Below, one piece after another: positions 27,046 to 35,573 of a DNA stretch of 40,576 nt (position 1 is the first letter of the stretch; each line of letters begins with the position of its first letter). The translations under genes were made by a program, and so were the position numbers. The stretch comes from Desulfosarcinaceae bacterium. Lineage in GTDB: Bacteria; Desulfobacterota; Desulfobacteria; Desulfobacterales; Desulfosarcinaceae. The stretch is from the NCBI GenBank assembly GCA_030066015.1, contig JASJCL010000048.1:1-40576 (forward strand), read 5' to 3'. The notes beneath the pieces were generated by a model that saw only the letters and a program-made list of their open reading frames with translations, did no database searches and had not been told where the DNA came from.

Positions 27046-28050
27046 ATGAACGCTTCGGATACCTTCAAGGCCCTCATCGTTTCCGAGTCAACCACCGACA
27101 CACCGAAATTTGAGCGCCGCATTGGGACGCGGCAAGTCGCCGACCTGCCCCCCGGCGATGTCCTGATCCAGGTGCACTACTCCTCCCTCAACTACAAGGA
27201 CGCCCTCTCCGCCTCCGGCAACAAGGGCGTCACCCGCCAATATCCCCATACACCGGGGATCGACGCCGCCGGCGAGGTGATCCTCAGCGAGGACGACCGC
27301 TTTCGCAGCGGCCAGCAGGTGCTGGTGACCGGCTACGATTTGGGGATGAACACCGCCGGCGGATTTGGAGAACGGATCCGCGTCCCGGCCGATTGGGTGG
27401 TGCCCATCCCGGAGGGTCTCTCCTCCCGGACCGCCATGATCTACGGCACGGCCGGATTTACTGCCGGGCTCGGGGTACATCTGCTGCTCGACAGCGGTTT
27501 GCGCCCTGACGAGGGGGAGATTCTGGTCACCGGTGCCACTGGTGGTGTGGGTAGCTTGGCTGTGGCCATCCTGGCCAAAATCGGGTTCTCCGTCGTTGCC
27601 GCCAGCGGAAAAAGCGATCAACAGACCTTCCTGGAGCGCCTCGGGGCCGCGCGCTGCGTGGAGCGTGATACGGTGGTGGACACCTCATCGCGTCCCCTTC
27701 TCAAACAGCAGTGGGCGGGGGTGTTCGAGTGCGTTGGCGGTCCGGCGCTGGAAACCGCGATCCGGGCCACCAAAACCCACGGCACAGTGGTTTGCTGCGG
27801 CAACGTGGCCGCCGCCGAGCTGCGCCTGACCGTCTACCCCTTCATTCTCAGAGGGGTGCGGCTGATCGGCATCGACTCGGCAACGGCCGGCATGTCCCTG
27901 CGGCGGCAGGTGTGGGACCGTCTGGCCGGTGAGTGGCGACCGGATGGGTTGGAGGATTTGGCCGCCGAAATTGGTCTCGCGGAGCTTGAGAACAATATCG
28001 GCCTCATCCTTCAGGGCAAGCAGGTCGGCCGCAAGGTGGTGCGCCTCTAG
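27046..28050 (+). CDS. YhdH/YhfP-family quinone oxidoreductase (acrylyl-CoA reductase-like)
   Basis: 334 residues of the zinc-free medium-chain dehydrogenase family. NYKDALSASG (about 51-60) near the N-terminus is typical of YhdH, and VTGATGGVGSLA is the NADPH-binding loop. Start at 27046 after AGGAGG. Known relatives (AcuI, YhdH) reduce acryloyl-CoA with NADPH. The 290 bases upstream contain an AT-rich patch (26935-26970) that probably holds the promoter. No other acrylate or DMSP gene is nearby, so the physiological substrate is inferred only from family. Confidence 0.9.
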   Translation: MNASDTFKALIVSESTTDTPKFERRIGTRQVADLPPGDVLIQVHYSSLNYKDALSASGNKGVTRQYPHTPGIDAAGEVILSEDDRFRSGQQVLVTGYDLGMNTAGGFGERIRVPADWVVPIPEGLSSRTAMIYGTAGFTAGLGVHLLLDSGLRPDEGEILVTGATGGVGSLAVAILAKIGFSVVAASGKSDQQTFLERLGAARCVERDTVVDTSSRPLLKQQWAGVFECVGGPALETAIRATKTHGTVVCCGNVAAAELRLTVYPFILRGVRLIGIDSATAGMSLRRQVWDRLAGEWRPDGLEDLAAEIGLAELENNIGLILQGKQVGRKVVRL

Positions 28051-28145
28051 CACCCCCCCGCATTCGGGTGCAGGTCGCCCGGTATCGGCAGGCGGGCCAT
28101 GCTCATCTGCCATGGTCGTTCACACTACGCCGGAAAGGAGGTCGG

Positions 28146-29159
28146 GTGGATCGGGTCCGCCAAACCTTGATATCCATCGTCCTATCCATTGCCCTCATTC
28201 TTGGTGGCAGCTTCGGGTATATGATCATCGAAGGGTGGAATTTTTTCGACTCCCTCTACATGACGGTGATCACCATCGCCACGGTGGGTTTCAGCGAAAT
28301 CCACACAGTGAGTGTTGCAGGCCGTACCTTCACCCTGTTGCTGATTTTTTTGGGGGTCGGATATTTCCTCTACGTAGCCGGCGGTATCATCCAGGTCCTT
28401 GTGGAAGGACGCATCCGGCACGTGCTCGGGAGGCATAAATTGCATCGACGCATCAACCGGTTAAGAAACCATTACATCGTTTGCGGCTATGGGCGTATTG
28501 GTCGGTCGTTAACGCGCCACCTCACCCAGCGCTACCTGGATGTGGTGGTGATCGAGCAGAGCGCCGAACGGCTCAGTCGCATGGACGATGACGGCATTCT
28601 CTATCTCTTGGGCGAAGCTACGTCCGAGGAGATGCTGATCAAGGCGGGCGTCAAACGCGCCAAGGCGATCGTCACGGCGGTTGGAACCGATGCCGATAAC
28701 GTTTTTCTGGTCCTCATCGCCAAGCAGATCAATCCCAAGATCTTCGTCGTGGCCAGGGCCAGTCAGAATGCCACCAAAAAGACCCTCATCGCGGCAGGTG
28801 CCGACAAGGTGGTCTCCCCATATGACCTGGGTGCCCGACGTATGGCCCACGCCATTTTGAGACCGACGGTGATTGAATTCCTGGAGATGGCCTTTGCCGA
28901 CGACACCACCGATGTCCAAGTCGAAGAGTTGCCGGTGAGCGCCGATTCCGCCCTCACCGGCGTTACCTTGATGGAATCCGGCATCCGCCAAAAATACGAT
29001 CTCATCATTATCACGATTAAGAAAGCCGACGGCAGCATGCACTTCAACCCTGGTGCCGACGCCCGTATCGAGGCCAACGATACGGTCATCGTCGTCGGGC
29101 AGGGCAAAGACCTCAAACGTCTGGAACGAAAGCTGATGCCGGCCAAATCGGACGTTTAG
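28146..29159 (+). CDS. two-helix potassium channel with RCK (TrkA-N/TrkA-C) domain
   Basis: 337 residues from the GTG at 28146, five bases after AAAGGAGGT; the earlier ATG at 28068 would add an unlikely Arg/His-rich leader. TM1 is about 7-28. The pore helix and filter TIATVGFSE are at about 43-51, TM2 is about 60-82. A Rossmann domain starting IVCGYGRIGRS then binds nucleotide, and a TrkA-C domain ends the protein. The filter TVGFS departs from TVGYG but is common in bacterial Kch/MthK-like channels. Confidence 0.9.
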   Translation: MDRVRQTLISIVLSIALILGGSFGYMIIEGWNFFDSLYMTVITIATVGFSEIHTVSVAGRTFTLLLIFLGVGYFLYVAGGIIQVLVEGRIRHVLGRHKLHRRINRLRNHYIVCGYGRIGRSLTRHLTQRYLDVVVIEQSAERLSRMDDDGILYLLGEATSEEMLIKAGVKRAKAIVTAVGTDADNVFLVLIAKQINPKIFVVARASQNATKKTLIAAGADKVVSPYDLGARRMAHAILRPTVIEFLEMAFADDTTDVQVEELPVSADSALTGVTLMESGIRQKYDLIIITIKKADGSMHFNPGADARIEANDTVIVVGQGKDLKRLERKLMPAKSDV

Positions 29160-29250
29160 CTGAATTGACAATTCGACCCAACCTGGTAGAATCAATGCTG
29201 TTTCAACTGCCGCCCCGATACCGCGTTCGACGATTGTGAAAGGATGACGA

Positions 29251-29655
29251 ATGATCTACCTGGGCAATTTCCTCTTCTTGACCAACCAGGAGGCAGCAGA
29301 TCCCAACGAGCGCCGCCATGGCAGCTTCAATTTGGTGGTGAACGCGGAGGACGAGGCCACCGCCGTGGCCTTCTTCAAAACCCGCATTGAACAATACCGT
29401 GAGGAGAGCAGTTTCTTCGAGGGTATCTGCGAGATCTTCTTCATGCACCTGATGGAGTTCGACCGCTTCCCCGAGAATCAAGCCGTCATGCTCAACTACC
29501 GCAGCCAGGCCGGCGACCCGGTTCTGCCCTATATCGAATGTGCGGCTCCCCTCAGCGACAATAACGCTTGTAAGATCCACGAGTGGGATCAAAACCAGCC
29601 GGCCACTGAAGGCAAGCCCGAAAAGCTGTTCATGCGCTTCGCTCACAATGCTTAG
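29251..29655 (+). CDS. conserved-looking cytoplasmic protein of unknown function
   Basis: 134 residues with no signal peptide or membrane helix. Start at 29251 after GAAAGGA. The sequence has a mixed alpha/beta look, with a beta-rich N-terminus (MIYLGNFLFL), an acidic helix around 46-60 and a C-terminal strand (KLFMRF). Three cysteines (59, 97, 106) are spread out. I do not recognise a family. It stands between the channel and the radical SAM gene, 19 bp before the latter. Confidence 0.75.
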   Translation: MIYLGNFLFLTNQEAADPNERRHGSFNLVVNAEDEATAVAFFKTRIEQYREESSFFEGICEIFFMHLMEFDRFPENQAVMLNYRSQAGDPVLPYIECAAPLSDNNACKIHEWDQNQPATEGKPEKLFMRFAHNA

Positions 29656-29674
29656 ACCCTTGCCCGGGCCTTAA

Positions 29675-30628
29675 ATGCGATCCACTGCGATGGCGAACCT
29701 CTCTCTCCCCCGCTATTTGGAAACCCATCGTCGCGGCGAGCTGGCGGCCAAGGTCAGCGCTGCCCGTCAGGCATTGCGCAATTGTCGCCTGTGCCCGCGT
29801 CGCTGCGGCGTCAACCGTCTTGCGGAGGAAACCGGCCGCTGCAAGACCGGCCGCCAGGCGATGGTGGCCAGCAGCGACGCCCATTTCGGGGAGGAAGCAC
29901 CGCTGGTGGGACGCTTCGGATCCGGAACCATCTTCTTCACCCATTGCAGCCTCGGCTGCTGCTTCTGTCAAAACGAAGAGATCAGCCACAGAGGCTACGG
30001 CGTCGAGGTCAGCCCGGCCGAATTGGCCTCGATCATGATCGCTCTGCAAAACCGCGGCTGTCACAACGTCAACCTCGTCACCCCCACCCACGTTACCGCC
30101 CAGATCCTGGAAGCCCTGCCCCTGGCCATCGACCAAGGGTTGAAGGTGCCGCTGGTGTACAATTGCAGCGGCTACGAACGGGTCTCGACCCTGAGGCTGC
30201 TCGAAGGTGTGGTGGATATCTACATGCCCGATTTTAAATTTTGGGACGCCGGTGTGGGCGGCGAGGCTTGCGATGCATCGGATTATCGTGAGGTCGCCTG
30301 CCGGGCACTCTTGGAGATGCACCGGCAGGTGGGTGATCTGAAGCTCGATGCGCACGGAATCGCCGTATCCGGTCTTTTGGTGCGCCACCTAGTGCTGCCC
30401 GACGATTTGGCTGGATCGGAAATGGTGCTTGGCTTCATCGCCGAACGTATCTCCAAGGACACCTACGTCAACGTAATGGACCAGTACCGACCCTGCGCCC
30501 GGGCGGCAGAGATACCGGCACTGGCGCGCCCCATTCGATCAGCGGAGTTCCGCACAGTGCTGGCAGCTGCACAGAAGCTCGGCCTGCGGCGCCTCGACCC
30601 GCCACGACGGGTGTTCCGGCTCATCTAA
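29675..30628 (+). CDS. radical SAM protein of the PflX/AmmeMemoRadiSam-like group (COG1313)
   Basis: 317 residues. The SAM-cluster motif is CSLGCCFC with Cys91, Cys95 and Cys98. An extra N-terminal cysteine group (CRLCPRRC, 37-44, and Cys56) could hold a second cluster or zinc. YNCSGYE and IYMPDFKFW are conserved in the PflX family, which resembles pyruvate-formate-lyase activases but lacks a proven glycyl-radical substrate. Start at the ATG at 29675; an in-frame ATG five codons later is possible. Confidence 0.88.
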   Translation: MRSTAMANLSLPRYLETHRRGELAAKVSAARQALRNCRLCPRRCGVNRLAEETGRCKTGRQAMVASSDAHFGEEAPLVGRFGSGTIFFTHCSLGCCFCQNEEISHRGYGVEVSPAELASIMIALQNRGCHNVNLVTPTHVTAQILEALPLAIDQGLKVPLVYNCSGYERVSTLRLLEGVVDIYMPDFKFWDAGVGGEACDASDYREVACRALLEMHRQVGDLKLDAHGIAVSGLLVRHLVLPDDLAGSEMVLGFIAERISKDTYVNVMDQYRPCARAAEIPALARPIRSAEFRTVLAAAQKLGLRRLDPPRRVFRLI

Positions 30629-30647
30629 AAGGACTAAAGCTAAACCG

Positions 30648-30676
30648 TTACGTTAATCAAAAAATACTATTATACT
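30648..30676 (+). promoter_or_regulatory. possible sigma-70 promoter for the cyclophilin gene
   Basis: TATACT (30671-30676) is a good -10 hexamer, 17 bases after the weak -35-like TTACGT (30648-30653). The surrounding 60 bases are the most AT-rich between the two genes. Confidence 0.4.
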
Positions 30677-30696
30677 GAAACATAAGGATATATATA

Positions 30697-31275
30697 ATGA
30701 AACTAATCCGATTGGTCCTCCTCCTATCACTGGTCATTGCTGTAGCGCCAGCATGGGCCGCCGGGCAAACCGCAGGCCCTCAGGTGAAACTCGAAACCAC
30801 TCTCGGCGACATCCTTATCACCCTCAACACCGAAAAAGCACCCGCCACGGTGGCCAATTTTCTGGCCTATGTTCGGGCCGGACACTACGACGGCACCATT
30901 TTCCATCGAGTGATCAAAGGCTTCATGATCCAGGGAGGCGGTTTTGACGCGCAAATGCGGCAAAAGGCGACCCAGGCACCGATCGCCAACGAAGCGGACA
31001 ATGGACTGCTCAATGTCAGCGGCAGCATCGCCATGGCCCGCACCCGGGATCCCCATTCCGCCACCGCCCAATTCTTCATCAACACCGTCGACAACGATTT
31101 CCTCAACCACCGGGCCAAAGATGCCAAGGGGTGGGGCTACTGCGTCTTTGGATCCGTGAGCGACGGAATGGCGGTGGTCCGGCGTATTGAACAGGTGGCC
31201 ACCGGCCGTCAAGGAATGCACCGCGATGTACCCGAACCAGCGGTGATGATTCGAAAAGCGACAATTGTCGAGTGA
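30697..31275 (+). CDS. periplasmic cyclophilin-type peptidyl-prolyl isomerase
   Basis: 192 residues with a signal peptide (about 1-21, APAWA-AG). The cyclophilin core includes [13 protein letters not shown] (about 69-81), [18 protein letters not shown] (active-site Arg, Gln and Phe) and WGYCVFG. It catalyses prolyl cis/trans isomerisation, probably in the periplasm (PpiA-like). AAGGATAT precedes the start. It has its own promoter-like region. Confidence 0.92.
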   Translation: MKLIRLVLLLSLVIAVAPAWAAGQTAGPQVKLETTLGDILITLNTEKAPATVANFLAYVRAGHYDGTIFHRVIKGFMIQGGGFDAQMRQKATQAPIANEADNGLLNVSGSIAMARTRDPHSATAQFFINTVDNDFLNHRAKDAKGWGYCVFGSVSDGMAVVRRIEQVATGRQGMHRDVPEPAVMIRKATIVE

Positions 31276-31635
31276 TTCTCCCGGCAGTGCGGCGAATGGT
31301 CGCAAGTTTCAGCGAGCGCTTTCAATCCCTGAGCCGGAGCTCGCTCGGTACGCCTTTACCCTTGACAGAGAGGGCCAGGAAAGGCCAGAATTGGACCGGT
31401 AAGGTTGCAGTAGTGAACTGAACAGCACCGCGATTTACCGTCCCATCCGCATTCATAATAGAAGCGATCCTTCGGACCCATCTGCAACGCTCAGTTGGTG
31501 CCCACCGACTCGCGACCCAGCACGTACTCAAGCGATTGCCGCCACTGACCGCACCGTAGCACACATTTCGCGCATGGCAGCCTTCCTCGGGAACCGCCTC
31601 CGTCGATCATCCGTGGCAGAGGGGCAACACACTAT
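31276..31635. other. 360-base gap without a supportable gene
   Basis: The minus strand has an 80-codon open frame (31322-31564) with no convincing ribosome-binding site. Its peptide is rich in Arg, Val and Trp and ends with SVKGKGVPSELRLRD. It could be a decayed gene fragment or part of a dispersed repeat. I see no hairpin with a U-tract and no tRNA. Confidence 0.4.
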
Positions 31636-32103
31636 ATGACATTAAATACGATTGACATAGATCGCCGCCAGGCGCCGCGTTACGCGGTCAAGGAGCACAC
31701 TTTCGCCGTCGTGCGGTCCACCCAATCGCACGATCTGCAGGGGCTCGCCAATATGAGCCATGGTCAGGTGGGGTTGGCCCTCTTTAAATCCAAACCGGCC
31801 AAGATGGGCCAGATCATGAACCTCAGTTTGAAGGGTCTGTGCTTCAACTATATCGTCAATGACGATAAGATCCCCGAGGGCAACGAAGTGGACATCCTCT
31901 TCGCCGAGGACAACTTCTATCTTGGCGCCCTGCGCTGTCGTATCGTGCGGGAGATGGTTGCGTCCAACGAACTGCCCTTTACACCCATCGTCATGAAGCA
32001 GCGTGCCGTGGCATTCGAAGCGCTCAAACCGGAGCAGGAGCAGGCGCTGAACCATTTTCTGAAGGTTCACGGGCAGAAGGCCACCGCTCCCGTCTCCCAC
32101 TAG
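31636..32103 (+). CDS. PilZ-domain protein
   Basis: 155 residues. RRQAPRY (10-16) supplies the Arg motif, and NLSLKG (about 62-67) is the (D/N)xSxxG motif that contacts cyclic di-GMP. The rest is the expected beta barrel plus a C-terminal helix (EQEQALNHFLKVHG). There is no output domain, so it probably acts by binding another protein. The start at 31636 has no strong ribosome-binding site. It is the first of three PilZ genes in the last 9 kb. Confidence 0.8.
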   Translation: MTLNTIDIDRRQAPRYAVKEHTFAVVRSTQSHDLQGLANMSHGQVGLALFKSKPAKMGQIMNLSLKGLCFNYIVNDDKIPEGNEVDILFAEDNFYLGALRCRIVREMVASNELPFTPIVMKQRAVAFEALKPEQEQALNHFLKVHGQKATAPVSH

Positions 32104-32225
32104 CGCCGAGAGCGCCATGGGCGGCCAATTCTCTTGCTAACAAGCGCCCGGGGTGGAGCGTCCTGACACTCCCTCATACGGGTTCGGAAGCGCACGGGTT
32201 CGAGCGTGTTGGATAGTCCGATGAG

Positions 32226-32283
32226 GCCTAAAGCATCCCGGTCGGCAGGCTTGGGCCGGATCATCTGTCAGCAGGCTTTAGGC
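32226..32283. other. 9-bp inverted repeat with 40-base spacer in convergent gap
   Basis: GCCTAAAGC (32226-32234) and GCTTTAGGC (32275-32283) are exact reverse complements. The spacer holds CCGG-rich segments that could form an inner stem. It lies between the stop codons of the PilZ gene and the convergent helicase gene. It may be a structured 3' end; there is no U-tract. Confidence 0.35.
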
Positions 32284-32323
32284 GATCAGACGTTCGAATC
32301 ATCCCGTCCGATGACGTGTGTCG

Positions 32324-33754
32324 TCAACTCGATTCCGCCCCGGCGCTTGTTTCCACCGCTTCCCCCAATACCGCTTCCAGCGGCGCCGCATCGGGATAGA
32401 CGCGGCGTCGCGCTTCCGCGCCATTCACCAGTGCCGGCACTTTGATATCCACATAATCATATACGGTGGCAGCCACCTTACCCTCAGCCGGGCGCAGGAT
32501 TCGTCCCAGGTATTGGATCAGTCGGCCGCTGAAGCGGATGGGGGTCGCCAGAAACAGGGTCGCGAGATCGGGGCAGTCAAACCCTTCCCCGATCAGCTGA
32601 CCGGTGGCGACCACCACCTTCTCCTTCCCGGCGCGCAGGCGTTCCAATACCGATTTGCGCTGGTCGGTATTGAGATCGCCGGTTAGCAGCGCCGCCTCGA
32701 TCCCGTGACGGTATTTGAGGAGCCCCTTGAGCACGTCGCAATGCTTTTTCCGATCCGACAGCACGAGGCAGATCCCGCCGGCGCCGCTGCGCACCACTGC
32801 ATCGATATCGGAAACGATTCCGCGGTTGCGCATGTCGTCGCTGGTCAATTCGGCCAGCATCTTGCTGTACTCGTTGACCGGATCGTAGAAGGGTTCGAAG
32901 GCTGTCGGACGCCAGATCACCCTGGCTGACAGGATATGGCCCTTGGCCACCAACTCCTCACTTTGCACTTGGTGGTGAACATCCCCCAAATGCCAGAAGA
33001 TCAGCTTTGAAAGCCTGTCGCGTCGCCATGGCGTGGCGGTGAGTCCCAGCATGTAACGACAGTCGAAGGCCGTAACCGCCTCGGTGAACGTTCGGCTGGG
33101 GGCACGATGACACTCGTCCACAATGAGGTGGCCCACGTGGGACGCGATTTCATCGGCACACTTATAGAGCGATTGGACCAGTGCCACGCTGATGCTATCG
33201 CTGATGCGCTTGTTTCCCGCCCCGATGAGGCCCACCATCGCCTCATCGATCCCCAGGTGGACCTGGATCCGATCAATCCACTGAAAGGCCAACTCCTTGG
33301 TATGGACCACCACCAACGCGGGCTGACGCCGTTGGCTGATCAGGTTGAGCGCCATGACCGTTTTTCCGCTACCTGTGGGCGCACACAGGGTGCCGAACTC
33401 CCGGCGCGCCATCTGGGCGACCGCCGTTGACTGAAAATCGCGCAGCTGCCCTTGGAATTGCAGGTCGATCGAGGCCAGGGTCCGGCGCTGATCGTCTATA
33501 TCATAGGAAAGCCCTTCGCGGCGCAGTGTGACGAGGAGGCGGCGCATGTACCCGCGGGGAATCCAGAGGCCGTCTTGGCCCACTTTATCGTAAAAACGCA
33601 GCTCCTTGGGAACGCCGCCATTCCAGCGACCCATGCGCTTGTTTTCGAGCCATTTGGGGTTGGGAAAAGAGAGCGCCTCGATGAGGCTTTCACGCAAATT
33701 GGGCGGCAGACCGGCGAGTTTGAGGCTGCTGTCCAGGGTGATGCGAATGGTCAC
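32324..33754 (-). CDS. SSL2/COG1061-type superfamily 2 DNA helicase
   Basis: 476 residues from the GTG at 33754, which overlaps the preceding small gene's stop as GTGA; another GTG at 33769 is possible. An N-terminal region of about 100 residues precedes the helicase core. Walker A is APTGSGKT (125-132), DECH is at 213-216, LTATPWRR follows, and motif VI is QYLGRILRP (414-422). This resembles XPB-like helicases used in repair or defence, but no nuclease or other effector domain is fused. A housekeeping repair role or a defence part cannot be told apart here. Confidence 0.88.
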   Translation of the reverse strand: MTIRITLDSSLKLAGLPPNLRESLIEALSFPNPKWLENKRMGRWNGGVPKELRFYDKVGQDGLWIPRGYMRRLLVTLRREGLSYDIDDQRRTLASIDLQFQGQLRDFQSTAVAQMARREFGTLCAPTGSGKTVMALNLISQRRQPALVVVHTKELAFQWIDRIQVHLGIDEAMVGLIGAGNKRISDSISVALVQSLYKCADEIASHVGHLIVDECHRAPSRTFTEAVTAFDCRYMLGLTATPWRRDRLSKLIFWHLGDVHHQVQSEELVAKGHILSARVIWRPTAFEPFYDPVNEYSKMLAELTSDDMRNRGIVSDIDAVVRSGAGGICLVLSDRKKHCDVLKGLLKYRHGIEAALLTGDLNTDQRKSVLERLRAGKEKVVVATGQLIGEGFDCPDLATLFLATPIRFSGRLIQYLGRILRPAEGKVAATVYDYVDIKVPALVNGAEARRRVYPDAAPLEAVLGEAVETSAGAESS

Positions 33755-33948
33755 TGTTTGACGACCCACAGGAGGAGCGGAATCATCAACACCACCAGAA
33801 TGAGGAAACCGGGAATGGACAGATAGGGCGTGTACCAGGGTTTACCGGCGATTTTGGCCCGCTTGGCCTCGCTGAGAAACCAGTTCCCGACAATAACGGC
33901 CGCGATGAGGGGGGTGATCAGTTTCACGATGCCCAAGACGTCAGACAT
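33751..33948 (-). CDS. small two-helix membrane protein
   Basis: 65 residues preceded by AAAAGGAG. Hydrophobic stretches at about 6-25 and 44-63 flank a basic loop (EAKRAKIAGK). No family recognised. The stop overlaps the helicase start by four bases, so both are translated together. That is odd for a soluble helicase and hints at either chance operon packing or a membrane link. Confidence 0.75.
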   Translation of the reverse strand: MSDVLGIVKLITPLIAAVIVGNWFLSEAKRAKIAGKPWYTPYLSIPGFLILVVLMIPLLLWVVKQ

Positions 33949-34003
33949 TGCTGCTCCTTTTGGAGAGGGATATGCCGCATTGGCGGGATAGTGGTTGCGT
34001 CGA

Positions 34004-34438
34004 TCAGATGGGGAAAGCGAGCCGGTTGAGAATTAGTCCCCAGAAACCGCCCGAACCGCTGCTGGGGCCGAACTGCCAGCCCAAATGGACGAAGCAGGCG
34101 CGGCAGAGGGCCAGTCTCCATAGATGCCCGCGAAACCAGGTGAACTCATCGGTCCACCCGCCACTTGGTCCACACCCCTCCGCAGAGCGGAAACAGCCGA
34201 TCTCAAACACCCGTCCGGAAGGGTTTGCAAAGGTATGGTGGTGGGCGCCATTCACATCTATTTTGTATTTGGGGCGGGTGATGAGGTGGCCGCATCGGCG
34301 GCAGAGGATGACCGCTTCCGGATCAGCGGATTCGAGTGCCGCATCGGCGGCCGCATCGGCGGCCGCATCATCGCGCACATCGACATCACCGTCGGAGGTT
34401 CCGCTTCCGTCATCCGACGGTTTTTCGCGCAGGCACAC
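34004..34438 (-). CDS. cereblon-like CULT-domain zinc protein
   Basis: 144 residues if the GTG at 34438 is used (GGGAG lies 9 bases before it); GTG 34480 and TTG 34489 are in-frame alternatives and there is no ATG. An Ala/Asp-rich N-terminus, encoded by a 12-bp near-repeat (GCCGCATCGGCG), precedes the domain. Zinc ligands are CRRC (46, 49) and CRAC (112, 115). The three tryptophans of the cereblon ligand cage are all present: WFRGHLW (Trp101, Trp107) and HLGW (Trp121). NPSGRVFEIGCF and FWGLILNRL fit the same fold. In eukaryotes this domain binds thalidomide and C-terminal cyclic imide degrons. The bacterial role is unknown. Confidence 0.82.
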   Translation of the reverse strand: MCLREKPSDDGSGTSDGDVDVRDDAAADAAADAALESADPEAVILCRRCGHLITRPKYKIDVNGAHHHTFANPSGRVFEIGCFRSAEGCGPSGGWTDEFTWFRGHLWRLALCRACFVHLGWQFGPSSGSGGFWGLILNRLAFPI

Positions 34439-34551
34439 CGGTGTGCGCTCCCACAGTGGCGCCAGCGCCAGTGTTGTCACGCTAGCCAATAGGGATGTAT
34501 CTGGTCGGATCGATTCGTGTCACCTTGGGGAGGCCAAGAGGGTCGCCATCT

Positions 34552-34830
34552 CTAATGGATGTCTACGCGACCCCTGAGTTCCTTGCCACACCTGAAGAAT
34601 GGCAGCTTTTTGCCGCTGACCTTTACTGCCTCACCGGTTTTGGGATTGCGACCGATGTATGGCTTGTAGTCTTTCGTAGCAAAACTGCCGAAACCTCTGA
34701 TCTCAACACGCTCCCCCTTCTCCAACGAAGAGGTCACGGATTCAAAGAAAAGGCCCACTACGCGAGCCGCCTGTTCACGCGTAAAGCCATTTTCACTCTT
34801 TAATGCTTCAACCAACTCCGCCTTGGTCAT
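34552..34830 (-). CDS. IHF/HU family DNA-binding protein
   Basis: 92 residues from the ATG at 34830, spaced 8 bases from GGGGG; an ATG at 34836 is too close. The DNA-binding arm contains YIGRNPKTGE, preceded by RGFGSF and followed by KKLPFFRCGKELR. A dimeric DNA-bending protein, closer to IHF than to HU in the arm region. The partner subunit is not in the window. It is followed on the same strand by the CULT-domain gene. Confidence 0.93.
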   Translation of the reverse strand: MTKAELVEALKSENGFTREQAARVVGLFFESVTSSLEKGERVEIRGFGSFATKDYKPYIGRNPKTGEAVKVSGKKLPFFRCGKELRGRVDIH

Positions 34831-35201
34831 ACGCATCGCCCCCTTTCCCGCCCCGCATACCCAGCGGATGCCATCGGGTGTTTCGGCTGCTCGCCTTCAA
34901 CATCCTGAAATAATAATCAAAGTTAATCTTTGGGATCGCTATTCGATTGTTGTGGCGCACATGGGCCCTTCGAGATGCCGGCACAATCGGAGATCGAAGG
35001 CTAAGCAATGGAATACGTTTCAAATTTTATTTTAGGGGCTTAGGCCTTCAAAGTCAATGCATCTCATTTTTCAAATGGCGAGGATGGTACCCACTGGGGG
35101 CGGCTGCGAGGCGTTGGGAGGATCATGAGGAGGCGAGCGCACCTCCTATCTTCGGCCGGTTTGTCTCATCGGCAAGCGTATCGATGGAATGGTGACCCCT
35201 G
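34831..35201. other. 371-base gap, probable promoter region of the IHF/HU gene
   Basis: The part from about 34905 to 35040 is AT-rich and likely holds the minus-strand promoter of the IHF/HU gene; no clear hexamer pair can be assigned. A small inverted repeat AGGAGG/CCTCCT spans 35128-35147. I see no gene. Confidence 0.4.
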
Positions 35202-35573
35202 CTAGGTCATTCGGAACTGGACGCCATGGCCATTAGGATCGCGCCACACGACGACCCCTGTGACCTCGGTGGGGGGGGCCAGGTGGCGGGAAGGCAGTTT
35301 GAGGGTAACTTCTTGGCCGACATCAGGGCTGTCGGGGGTCTCTATGTAGGCACCTTCCGCATGCCAATTGCGGATCAGTCCCGTCTGACGTTGATTGCAA
35401 TGGATATACTCGAAATTGAGACAGCAGGTATGACGCTCGTGCCGGCGGGCTTCCCGCCGGCGGAAGCACACCCGTCCCAATAGTTCAAGGGGCTGGGCAT
35501 TGCTCATCGAAGTGACCAGGCGACTATGGAAGCGATAGAGAAACGATAGATCGAACAGCCGCAATCCGATCAT
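35202..35573 (-). CDS. PilZ-domain-like protein with degenerate second motif
   Basis: 123 residues. Start at 35573 after AGAGGGGG. An N-terminal stretch of about 35 residues precedes FRRREARRHERH, the Arg motif, at about 37-48. The second motif reads RNWHAEGAYIET (about 68-79), with His where Ser is usual. It ends VVVWRDPNGHGVQF, the typical final strands. Cyclic-di-GMP binding may be weakened or lost. Confidence 0.75.
   Translation of the reverse strand: MIGLRLFDLSFLYRFHSRLVTSMSNAQPLELLGRVCFRRREARRHERHTCCLNFEYIHCNQRQTGLIRNWHAEGAYIETPDSPDVGQEVTLKLPSRHLAPPTEVTGVVVWRDPNGHGVQFRMT

Noticed and set aside
32180-32215. GGTTCGAG-containing segment resembling a tRNA T-arm
   Set aside because: The flanking bases do not pair as a five-pair T-stem, and no acceptor, D or anticodon arms can be formed around it.
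34340-34372. 12-bp tandem near-repeat as a possible CRISPR-like or VNTR locus
   Set aside because: Only about two and a half copies, no spacers. It simply encodes the Ala/Asp stretch of the CULT-domain protein.
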